Positions 1-6,119 of a DNA stretch of 13,431 nt are shown piece after piece. The position numbers and the translations under genes were made by a program. The notes beneath the pieces are model-generated. The model did not search any database. It was not told the DNA's origin and saw only the letters and a program-made list of their open reading frames with translations. Each line of letters begins with the position of its first letter. Positions within the stretch are counted from its first letter, which is position 1. This DNA is from CAZZKE01 sp964655005 (lineage in GTDB: Bacteria; Pseudomonadota; Alphaproteobacteria; Rhodospirillales; JABHCV01), in NCBI GenBank assembly GCA_964655005.1, contig CAZZKE010000075.1, positions 1-13,431 of the forward strand, in the 5' to 3' direction.

Positions 1-74
1 AAGCACCGCCGCGCCGTCGGCTCCTAGCCAAAAGGCTTGTGAGGCCGTCTCTATGGGTCATTCTTTCTGCAACT

Positions 75-83
75 TGGTATAAT
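75..83 (+). promoter_or_regulatory. Candidate extended -10 promoter element
   Basis: TGG followed by a perfect TATAAT forms an extended -10 element. There is no good -35 box 16-18 bases upstream (GGGTCA at 55-60). No rightward gene follows before 1698, so any transcript would run antisense to the possible barrel remnant and to tyrS. The surrounding bases resemble the candidate anmK promoter at 1633-1661. Confidence 0.25.
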
Positions 84-93
84 AACGGCGGCG

Positions 94-284
94 TCAGAAT
101 TTCACCCGCAGTTCGGAACGCAACCCGGCGTTCCAGTCAGCCGCGCTGTCGATGGTGGCGACCGGTCCGAAATCGTATCCGGATTTCCCCCCTGGGCGGC
201 ATCTGATTTGGCGGCGGTGACGCCTTCCGACGATACTCGCCAGTCGTCCGCGTTCGACGCGGTGAAAATTTCAAAAAAGTCTAT
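94..284 (-). pseudogene. Possible remnant of an outer-membrane beta-barrel C-terminus
   Basis: On the minus strand, the 28 codons ending at the stop complementary to 94-96 read GYDFGPVATIDSAADWNAGL followed by RSELRVKF. A C-terminal strand of alternating residues ending in phenylalanine is the classic Omp85/BAM recognition end of outer-membrane barrels. Upstream, this frame continues open but with a poor, arginine-rich composition. The other frame (183-284) reads more protein-like (WRVSSEGVTAAKSDAAQ) and is bounded by a stop at 285-287. The two frames meet at a run of six C at 187-192, so a frameshift in that run could join them. No start codon or signal peptide is present, so at best this is a decayed 3' fragment. 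The upstream segment does not itself look like a barrel, and chance coding is possible. Confidence 0.3.
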
Positions 285-372
285 TTATTTAGAATAATTC
301 TACAGCCCAGATTAGGCGTCGGCAATAAACAAGCGCCCGGTTTAGTCCGGAAAAGGCGATATTATCGAACCG
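285..372. other. AT-rich spacer downstream of tyrS, no gene seen
   Basis: No credible coding frame is present. On the minus strand, downstream of the tyrS stop, the spacer contains a short CCGG-ACTAAA-CCGG hairpin (near 339-352) and a perfect TAGAA-TTA-TTCTA palindrome (near 290-302) followed after several bases by a T-run. Either could help end tyrS transcription, but neither is a convincing intrinsic terminator. Confidence 0.3.
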
Positions 373-1626
373 CTACCGGGGCGTTATCAGCGTATGGCGT
401 TTCTTGCCCGCCGACAGCTTAAGCACGCCGTCGCCGTTCAGGTCGGCAGTGGAGATAGCCCGGGTTTCATCGGTAATAACGCCGTCGTTCAGGCGGCCTC
501 CGCCACCCTTGATCAGCCGCCGCGCCTCGCCGTTCGAGGTCGCCAGTCCGGCCCGCCGGAACAGATCGTAAGCGGGAATTCCGCCTTCCAGATCGCTTTT
601 CGGGATTTCGATGCGCGGCAGGGCCCGGCCCAGGCCGCCTTCCTCGAAGGTCTGCCGGGCGGTCTCGGCGGCTTCCTTGGCCATCTCTTCGCCGTGGCAT
701 AATCGGGTGACCTCGAAGGCCAGGATCTTCTTGGCTTCGTTCAATTCGGCGCCTTCGAGTTTTTCCAGGCGGGCAATTTCGCCCAGCGGCAGGTCGGTGA
801 ACAGGCGCAGGAACCTGCCGACATCGGCATCTTCGGTATTGCGCCAATATTGCCAGTAGTCATAGGGCTTGAGCATATCGGCGTTGAGCCATACCGCACC
901 CGAGGCGGTCTTGCCCATCTTGGCCCCGGACGAGGTGGTCAGCAGCGGCGTGGTCAGGCCGAACAGGTCGCGTTGGTCGACGCGGCGGCCCAGGTCGACG
1001 CCATTGACGATATTGCCCCACTGATCGGAACCGCCCATTTGCAGGTCGCAACCGTTGCGACGGCCAAGTTCCAGAAAATCGTAGGCCTGCAAAATCATGT
1101 AGTTGAATTCAAGGAAACTCAGATTCTGTTCGCGTTCCAGGCGCAGCTTCACGGAATCGAAACCAAGCATGCGGTTGACCGAAAAATATCGCCCGAAGTC
1201 GCGCAGGAACGAAATGTAGCCCAGCCCTTGCAGCCAATCGTTGTTATTGACCATGATGGCGTCGGTCGGGTCGTCGCCGAAGGTCAGAAACCTGGCGAAT
1301 ATGTCCTTGATGCCGGCCATGTTGGCGGCTATGGCGTCGTCGTCGAGCAGTTTTCGGCTTTCGTCCTTACCCGAAGGATCGCCGACCTTGGTGGTGCCGC
1401 CGCCCATCAGCACGATCGGCTTGTGGCCGGATTTCTGCATCAGCCGCAACAGCATGATCGAAACCAGGCTGCCGGCGTGCAGACTGGGGGCCGTGCAGTC
1501 GAAACCGATATAGGCGGTGACGGTTTTTTCGGCGGCCAGCGTGTCCAGCGCGTTCAGGTCGGTACACTGGTGCAGGTAGCCGCGTTCAACGACTTGACGG
1601 ATAAAATCAGAGCGGTGGCTGGTCAT
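373..1626 (-). CDS. tyrS: Tyrosyl-tRNA synthetase
   Basis: Class I aminoacyl-tRNA synthetase that charges tRNA-Tyr with tyrosine in the cytoplasm. The 417-residue product has the usual bacterial TyrRS length and order. A Rossmann catalytic domain carries the HIGH-type signature as HAGS (residues 50-53, after FDCTAPSL), the tyrosine-site region around DLQMGGSDQWGN (194-205), and the KMSKS-type loop as KMGKT (236-240). A C-terminal S4 RNA-binding domain spans roughly 345-417 (NGEARRLIKGGGGRLNDG). I chose the ATG at 1624-1626 (MTSHRSDFIRQVVERGY) because homologues begin like this; a longer frame from 1686 adds 20 residues without family similarity and would run over the divergent promoter region. 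It is divergent from anmK, a neighbour pairing I recall from other proteobacteria. No frameshift or missing key residue is visible. Confidence 0.97.
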   Translation of the reverse strand: MTSHRSDFIRQVVERGYLHQCTDLNALDTLAAEKTVTAYIGFDCTAPSLHAGSLVSIMLLRLMQKSGHKPIVLMGGGTTKVGDPSGKDESRKLLDDDAIAANMAGIKDIFARFLTFGDDPTDAIMVNNNDWLQGLGYISFLRDFGRYFSVNRMLGFDSVKLRLEREQNLSFLEFNYMILQAYDFLELGRRNGCDLQMGGSDQWGNIVNGVDLGRRVDQRDLFGLTTPLLTTSSGAKMGKTASGAVWLNADMLKPYDYWQYWRNTEDADVGRFLRLFTDLPLGEIARLEKLEGAELNEAKKILAFEVTRLCHGEEMAKEAAETARQTFEEGGLGRALPRIEIPKSDLEGGIPAYDLFRRAGLATSNGEARRLIKGGGGRLNDGVITDETRAISTADLNGDGVLKLSAGKKRHTLITPR

Positions 1627-1632
1627 CGGCTG

Positions 1633-1661
1633 TTCATATCTATTCTGCGATTTGGTATAAC
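1633..1661 (+). promoter_or_regulatory. Candidate anmK promoter
   Basis: TTCATA (1633-1638) and TATAAC (1656-1661) are separated by 17 bases, and a TG at 1653-1654 makes the -10 extended. The predicted start of transcription is near 1668, giving a leader of about 30 bases before the anmK ATG. It lies in the 71-base space between the divergent tyrS and anmK starts. This is assigned by consensus reading only. Confidence 0.4.
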
Positions 1662-1697
1662 ATACAGAAGATTTGGGAAACAACAATCGGGGTCGCC

Positions 1698-2828
1698 ATG
1701 ACGACCGGAAAAATCATGACCGCCATCGGCCTGATGAGCGGCACCTCTCTGGATGGCGTCGATGCCGCGCTTATCGAAACCGATGGCGCCGCTATCGTGC
1801 GACCGGGGCCGGGGCTCGGCGTCGCCTATGATCGTCAATTTCGCGAGCGATTGCGCGGCTGCCTCGGCAAGACCGCCGACCAGCCCGGCGTTGCCGAAAC
1901 AGGCCGGGAACTGACTCGCCGCAATGCCGCCGCCGTCGGTCGCCTGCTGGCGGAAAACGGGCTCGATTCTTCGGATATCGATGTCATCGGTTTTCATGGG
2001 CAGACGATCCTGCACCGTCCGGATCGGCTGTTGACGGTACAGATCGGCGATGGCGACCTGCTGGCGCGGCAAACCGGGTGTCCGGTGGTTGGCGATTTTC
2101 GCAGCGCCGATGTCGCCGCCGGCGGCCAGGGCGCACCGTTCGCCTCGCTTTATCATGGCGCCCTTGCGGCGAATTTGGAAAAGCCCCTGGCGGTGCTGAA
2201 TATCGGCGGCGTCGCCAACGTCACCTGGATTGGCCCCGATGCCGGGCTTCTGGCTTTCGACACCGGCCCCGGAAACGCGCTTCTGGATGACTGGTGTACC
2301 GCCGCCATCGACCGGCCGATGGATAAGGGCGGACGCCTGGCGCAGGGCGGAAGTATCGACCGGCGGCGCCTGACGGCGCTGCTGGATAATGACTACTTCA
2401 GTCAGCCGCCGCCTAAATCCCTCGACCGGGATGATTTTTCGGCGGCCTCTCTGAAGGGGCTGGCCGCCGCCGACGGGGCGGCGACGCTGGTCGCGCTAAG
2501 CATTGCCGCGATTGACCGGGCGCAAAGGCATTTCCCGGCCCCGGCGGGGCGCTGGCTGATCTGCGGTGGTGGTCGCAAAAATGACTTCCTGATGCGGGAA
2601 CTAGCCAAGGCGCTGGCCGCGCCGGTCGATCCGGTTGAGGCGGTTGGCTGGTGCGGCGACCTGCTGGAAGCCCAGGCCTTCGGCTATCTGGCCGTCAGGT
2701 CGCTGGCCGGACTGCCGCTTAGCCTGCCGGGCACTACCGGCGTTCCCGAACCATTGACCGGCGGGATCTCGTTCAGGCCGCCTTGTCGGCAAACGCCTTT
2801 TCCAGATAATCACCGACATGGCCGTTGA
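1698..2828 (+). CDS. anmK: Anhydro-N-acetylmuramic acid kinase
   Basis: AnmK phosphorylates and hydrolyses 1,6-anhydro-MurNAc, released by lytic transglycosylases, to MurNAc-6-phosphate during cell-wall recycling. The 376-residue product shows the family signatures in order: the ATP-binding GLMSGTSLDGVDAAL (residues 11-25), GFHGQTILH, GGQGAPFASLYHG, NIGGVANVTW, DTGPGN (188-193, containing the proposed catalytic Asp) and CGGGRKND (289-296). The family normally ends soon after PEPLTGG; here about 20 further residues (ISFRPPCRQTPF and on) are read from sequence that also encodes the end of the convergent hydrolase, so this tail is probably dispensable. Start: ATG at 1698 is preceded by a GGGG stretch at fair spacing; ATG at 1716 would also leave a complete kinase. 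The role in peptidoglycan recycling is unrelated to the Fe-S genes downstream. Confidence 0.95.
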   Translation: MTTGKIMTAIGLMSGTSLDGVDAALIETDGAAIVRPGPGLGVAYDRQFRERLRGCLGKTADQPGVAETGRELTRRNAAAVGRLLAENGLDSSDIDVIGFHGQTILHRPDRLLTVQIGDGDLLARQTGCPVVGDFRSADVAAGGQGAPFASLYHGALAANLEKPLAVLNIGGVANVTWIGPDAGLLAFDTGPGNALLDDWCTAAIDRPMDKGGRLAQGGSIDRRRLTALLDNDYFSQPPPKSLDRDDFSAASLKGLAAADGAATLVALSIAAIDRAQRHFPAPAGRWLICGGGRKNDFLMRELAKALAAPVDPVEAVGWCGDLLEAQAFGYLAVRSLAGLPLSLPGTTGVPEPLTGGISFRPPCRQTPFPDNHRHGR

Positions 2829-3423
2829 GCGTGTCCATGGCGTCGGAGAAAAAATGATCGGTACCGGGAACTACCTGATAGGTGATGGTGATGTTTTTCT
2901 GGCTTGACAATTTCGCGGCCAGCTTGTCGACGGCTTCCTTGGGGACGATTTCGTCCTTTTCGCCGTGAACTATCAGGCCCGAGGCCGGGCAGGGGGCTAG
3001 GAACGAAAAATCGCTGTCTTCGGCCGGCGGCGAGATGGAAATAAAACCGCCGATTTCCGGCCGCCGCATCATCAACTGCATGGCGATCCAGGCGCCGAAC
3101 GAAAAACCGCCGATCCAGCAGGTGGTGGCGTTGGGATTATGGGTCTGCATCCAGTCCAGCGCCGAAGCGGCGTCGCTCAATTCGCCCAGGCCGTTGTCGA
3201 AGCGGCCCTGGGACCGGCCGACGCCGCGAAAATTGAACCGCAGCACCGAGAACCCGCGCTTGACGAAGGTTTGATACAGCGCATAGGTCACCTTGTTGTT
3301 CATGGTGCCGCCGTGCAGCGGGTGTGGGTGGAGCACCAGGGCGACCGGCGCACTGGGCCGTTTGGAATGATGGTAGCGGCCTTCGAGACGCCCTTCCGGG
3401 CCGTTGAAGATGACTTCGGGCAT
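2773..3423 (-). CDS. Alpha/beta hydrolase of the COG2945 type
   Basis: A 216-residue cytoplasmic alpha/beta hydrolase without signal peptide or membrane segment. The N-terminal HPHPLHGGTMNN (residues 32-43) is the oxyanion-hole region typical of this small-hydrolase group, and FNFRGVGRSQG (63-73) follows. The nucleophile elbow is GFSFG with Ser108, and the remaining triad members are Asp157 (HGEKDEIVP) and His190 (PGTDHFF). The triad is intact, so it should be active, but the substrate is unknown. Its 3' end overlaps that of anmK by 56 bases in convergent orientation, and its start faces the cysE-isc promoter across a 241-base spacer. I recall this hydrolase type near isc/suf genes in other alphaproteobacteria, which hints at a link to Fe-S or stress metabolism, but that is inference. 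Confidence 0.88.
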   Translation of the reverse strand: MPEVIFNGPEGRLEGRYHHSKRPSAPVALVLHPHPLHGGTMNNKVTYALYQTFVKRGFSVLRFNFRGVGRSQGRFDNGLGELSDAASALDWMQTHNPNATTCWIGGFSFGAWIAMQLMMRRPEIGGFISISPPAEDSDFSFLAPCPASGLIVHGEKDEIVPKEAVDKLAAKLSSQKNITITYQVVPGTDHFFSDAMDTLNGHVGDYLEKAFADKAA

Positions 3424-3538
3424 GGTTCAGGTCTGCTTTTTTAGTCTTGTTATTGCGGGGAGCGCAGGGGTCGGGACATTTATATCCAACGATTTAGAGT
3501 GGTTATAAAGATCGTACAAATGACGGAATTTCATTTTA

Positions 3539-3559
3539 ATACTTGACTTAAGTAGTCGG
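3539..3559 (+). promoter_or_regulatory. IscR type I-like operator
   Basis: The sequence ATAC-TTGACTTAAGTAGTCGG contains the palindrome GACT-N5-AGTC (3545-3548 and 3554-3557). Against the published E. coli type I IscR consensus, YYGACT-RWWWY-AGTCRR, 15 of 17 positions agree, and the preceding ATAC matches the ATAS extension. It covers the -35 box of the promoter at 3543-3571, the arrangement expected for repression by [2Fe-2S]-IscR. The iscR gene is the second gene of the operon driven from here, so autoregulation is the natural reading. Binding is inferred, not shown. Confidence 0.65.
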
Positions 3560-3571
3560 AATTAATATATT
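3543..3571 (+). promoter_or_regulatory. sigma70-type promoter of the cysE-isc operon
   Basis: TTGACT (3543-3548, 5/6 to consensus) and TATATT (3566-3571, 5/6) are spaced by exactly 17 bases. Transcription should begin near 3578, leaving a leader of about 87 bases ahead of cysE. The leader contains a small AGCCA/TGGCT hairpin (about 3581-3599) of unknown importance. No other promoter of comparable quality was noticed inside the isc genes, so this probably drives the whole run from cysE onward. Confidence 0.65.
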
Positions 3572-3664
3572 CCTGACAACAGCCAAGGGTTAAGTGGCTC
3601 CGATGCGCGGGTCCATATCAAGTCGTCCCGCTGGCGAAGAATCCGCCTCAGATATAAAGAAAAA

Positions 3665-4420
3665 ATGCCGATGTTCAAGAGGATTCGAGAAGATATTGAT
3701 GCTTTTATGACCCGTGATCCGGCGGCCCGATCCCGATTCGAGGTGGTGCTGTGCTATCAGGGTTTCCACGCGGTGCTGATGTACCGGCTGTCTCACGCCG
3801 TGTGGAAGGCCGGTTGGCGCATATTGGCGCGCTTTATTTCCAGTATTGCCCGCTGGCTGACGCTGATCGAAATTCATCCCGGCGCCCGGATCGGCAATCG
3901 CTTCGTGATCGACCACGGGGCCGGCGTCGTGATTGGCGAAACATCGATAATTGGCGACGATGTCACGATTTATCAGGGCGTTACGCTAGGCGGCGTGGCG
4001 CCGTCGATTGACTCCCACGCCCAGGTCGACCAGAAACGCCATCCCACCCTTGGCAATGATGTGATAATCGGCTCCGGAGCCCAGATTTTAGGCCCCATAG
4101 TCATCGGCGATTGTGCCCGGGTCGGGGCCAATGCGGTGGTCCACAAGGATATCCCGGCCGGCGTCACCGCCGTCGGCATCCCGGCCCGTGTCGTCATGCC
4201 CCGGGACAAGGCGAAGGCCAGGGAATTCGTCGCCTATGGCGAGCCGGTCGAAGGCAGCCCCGATCCGGTACTGCGCACCATCGAGGACCTGCGCCAGCAG
4301 GTGGGGGCGCTGATGAACCAGATTGAAGACCTGCAAAACGGGCGACGGCGGGATGGCGATGACGCCGTCGATTCCGAGGCCGCAACCGTTCAGAAAAATT
4401 TTGAGGAGAAAGTTTCATGA
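3665..4420 (+). CDS. cysE: Serine O-acetyltransferase
   Basis: Transfers acetyl from acetyl-CoA to L-serine to give O-acetylserine, the substrate of cysteine synthase. The 251-residue product is the short EpsC-like form lacking most of the long N-terminal helical domain of E. coli CysE. A left-handed beta-helix of hexapeptide repeats starts near IEIHPGARIG (68-77). The catalytic pair is Asp83-His84 in IDHGAGVVIGET (82-93), followed by the acetyl-CoA-binding stretch GVTLGG (105-110) and GAGVTAVGIPARVV-like coil sequence. The C-terminal about 50 residues (from PDPVLRTIEDLRQQVGALMN) look like a short coiled coil plus charged tail. The start is preceded by an A-rich AAAGAAAAA; a second ATG two codons later is possible. 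Its TGA overlaps the iscR ATG (ATGA), so the two are translationally coupled. It sits first behind the IscR-like operator and supplies cysteine to the desulfurases. Confidence 0.95.
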   Translation: MPMFKRIREDIDAFMTRDPAARSRFEVVLCYQGFHAVLMYRLSHAVWKAGWRILARFISSIARWLTLIEIHPGARIGNRFVIDHGAGVVIGETSIIGDDVTIYQGVTLGGVAPSIDSHAQVDQKRHPTLGNDVIIGSGAQILGPIVIGDCARVGANAVVHKDIPAGVTAVGIPARVVMPRDKAKAREFVAYGEPVEGSPDPVLRTIEDLRQQVGALMNQIEDLQNGRRRDGDDAVDSEAATVQKNFEEKVS

Positions 4421-4893
4421 GGTTAAGCACCAAAGGCCGCTACGCAGTTATGGCGATGGCCGATCTTGCCGAACAGGGTAAAAAACGGGGCAAACCGGTG
4501 TCTCTCGCCGATGTCGCCGAACGCCAGGAAATTTCCCTGTCCTATCTGGAACAATTGTTCGGAAAACTGCGTCGTAACGGGCTGGTCAAAAGCGTTCGCG
4601 GTCCCGGTGGCGGCTACCTGCTGGCCCATGGCCCGGTGGATATGAGAATTTCCGATATCATCATGGCCGTCGATGAGCCATTAACCGCAACGCGCTGCAA
4701 ACCGGGCTCGCCGGAAGGATGTCACGATAATAAAAGCCGCTGCCTGACCCACGATTTGTGGCAGGAACTGACCAATCAGATCTATCTGTATCTAAGCTCG
4801 GTCACCCTGGCCGATGTTTGCGAACGCCGGGTCCTGGGAACCAGCGGAATGCGGGTCGATGACCGGGCCGGCGAATCAAGCGCCGCCGAATAG
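4417..4893 (+). CDS. iscR: Fe-S cluster-sensing Rrf2 regulator IscR
   Basis: Rrf2-family winged-helix regulator that represses isc when carrying a [2Fe-2S] cluster. The 158-residue length is close to E. coli IscR (162). The N-terminal MRLSTKGRYAVMAMADLA and the recognition region ISLSYLEQLFGKLRRNGLVKS (about 39-59) with the wing RGPGGGY (61-67) are textbook. The cluster ligands are Cys94, Cys102, Cys109 and His112 (CLTHDLW). Their spacing is C-x7-C-x6-C-x2-H, two and one residues longer than C-x5-C-x5-C-x2-H of E. coli; one further Cys is at 134. A strong GAGGAG lies eight bases before the ATG, inside the end of cysE, and the ATG overlaps the cysE stop. It probably binds the palindrome at 3543-3559, giving autoregulation. 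Confidence 0.96.
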   Translation: MRLSTKGRYAVMAMADLAEQGKKRGKPVSLADVAERQEISLSYLEQLFGKLRRNGLVKSVRGPGGGYLLAHGPVDMRISDIIMAVDEPLTATRCKPGSPEGCHDNKSRCLTHDLWQELTNQIYLYLSSVTLADVCERRVLGTSGMRVDDRAGESSAAE

Positions 4894-4914
4894 CCGATAG
4901 ACAGGTTTATTGCG

Positions 4915-6063
4915 ATGAACAGTTACGCCTATCTGGATCACAACGCGACGACAACGCTTCGACCGGAAGCGCTTGCGGCGATGATTGCGGCCCTGGCGCC
5001 GGGCGCCAATCCATCTTCGGTGCATGGGCCGGGCCGGGCGGCGCGAAAGATTCTGGAAGCGGCCAGGGGGCGGGTGGCGGCGTTGACCAACGCCGCCCCG
5101 TCGGAGGTGATTTTTACCAGTGGCGGCACCGAGGCCAACAATCTGGCCTTGCGGGGATGCGGACGGCGACGGTTGCTGGTATCCGCGATCGAGCATCCCT
5201 CGGTGCTCGAATGCGGTGGCGAGACGGTGCCCGTCGATAGCGACGGGGTCATCGATCTTGAAAGCCTGGACATGATGCTGGGTTCCGATGCCACCCCCGC
5301 CGTGGTTTCGGTAATGCTGGCCAATAACGAAACGGGCGTGATTGAACCGGTCGCCCGGGTCGCCGAAATAAGCCGCCGTCATGGCGCCCTGGTCCACTGC
5401 GATGCGGTCCAGGCGGCCGGCAAGATCGCCATCGATATCGGTGATCTGGGCGTCGATATGCTGAGCCTGTCGGGCCACAAGATCGGCGGCCCGTCCGGGG
5501 TCGGCGCCCTGATCGTCCGTGACCTGGAAAATCGCCGTGATTTAAACCTGCGAGCCAGCGGTTTCGGTGGCGGCCAGGAACACGGTTTTCGGCCCGGAAC
5601 GGAAAACCTGGCCGGGATCGCCGGATTCGCCGCCGCCGCCGGTCTGGTTCGGGCAATGATCGACGGCATGGCCAAAACTCGCCGTTTGCGAGACCGGCTG
5701 GAAGCCGCCATCCGGGCCATCGAGCCCGATGCCGTGATCTTCGGTGAAAGCGTTGCAAGGATCGGCAACACCAGTTGCCTGACCATGCCCGGAACCGATA
5801 GTTCGACCCAGGTAATGGCCTTCGATCTGGCCGGGGTCGGGATTAGCGCCGGGTCCGCCTGTTCCTCGGGCAAAGTCAAGTCATCGGGGGTCCTGGCGGC
5901 CATGGGCGTCGATGCCGGCTTGGCCGCCACGGCGGTTCGGGTCAGTCTGGGATGGCCAAGCGACGAAGCGGATGTGGATGCCTTCCTTGGGGCCTGGGCG
6001 GAATTGCGCAACCGACGGAACAAAACCCGAAATTACCGGAATATGGATAAACCGGCGGCTTGA
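4915..6063 (+). CDS. NifS/IscS-like cysteine desulfurase (second paralogue)
   Basis: PLP-dependent class V aminotransferase-fold enzyme expected to convert cysteine to alanine plus enzyme persulfide. The 382 residues include YLDHNATTT (6-14), FTSGGTEANNLAL (67-79), the PLP-stacking His94 in AIEHPSV, NNETGVIEP (137-145), the PLP lysine Lys189 in SLSGHKIGGP, RPGTEN (226-231) and the catalytic Cys316 in SAGSACSSG. All active-site residues appear intact. It differs from the neighbouring IscS: its active-site loop has CSSG rather than CTSA, and it lacks the C-terminal SPLWEM...SIEW tail that IscS uses for IscU, ending instead in a basic stretch (NRRNKTRNYRNMDKPAA). It follows iscR by 21 bases with only a weak ribosome-binding site. 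A distinct sulfur acceptor or a helper role is plausible; which one is not visible. Confidence 0.9.
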   Translation: MNSYAYLDHNATTTLRPEALAAMIAALAPGANPSSVHGPGRAARKILEAARGRVAALTNAAPSEVIFTSGGTEANNLALRGCGRRRLLVSAIEHPSVLECGGETVPVDSDGVIDLESLDMMLGSDATPAVVSVMLANNETGVIEPVARVAEISRRHGALVHCDAVQAAGKIAIDIGDLGVDMLSLSGHKIGGPSGVGALIVRDLENRRDLNLRASGFGGGQEHGFRPGTENLAGIAGFAAAAGLVRAMIDGMAKTRRLRDRLEAAIRAIEPDAVIFGESVARIGNTSCLTMPGTDSSTQVMAFDLAGVGISAGSACSSGKVKSSGVLAAMGVDAGLAATAVRVSLGWPSDEADVDAFLGAWAELRNRRNKTRNYRNMDKPAA

Positions 6064-6119
6064 ATAACCACTTTCACAAACGCACATAAGAACAGATGTA
6101 AGGTAAAGAAGAGTATCAC

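Noticed and set aside
1..60. Short GGCT/AGCC hairpins (CGGCTCCTAGCCAAAAGGCT)
   Set aside because: Four-base stems with several alternative pairings and no T-run; no tRNA or terminator can be supported.
1627..1686. 20-residue N-terminal extension of TyrS
   Set aside because: No family similarity; it would occupy the divergent promoter space, and the internal ATG at 1626 begins as homologues do.
850..1701. 283-codon plus-strand frame opposite tyrS
   Set aside because: It lies fully antisense to a well-supported tyrS, has no domain I recognise, and is a product of GC-rich codon bias.
3603..3710. Possible 35-codon leader peptide overlapping cysE with two nearby Cys codons (KKKCRCSRG)
   Set aside because: A cysteine attenuator was considered, but the Cys codons fall inside the cysE start region, there is no Shine-Dalgarno, and no alternative hairpins were found.
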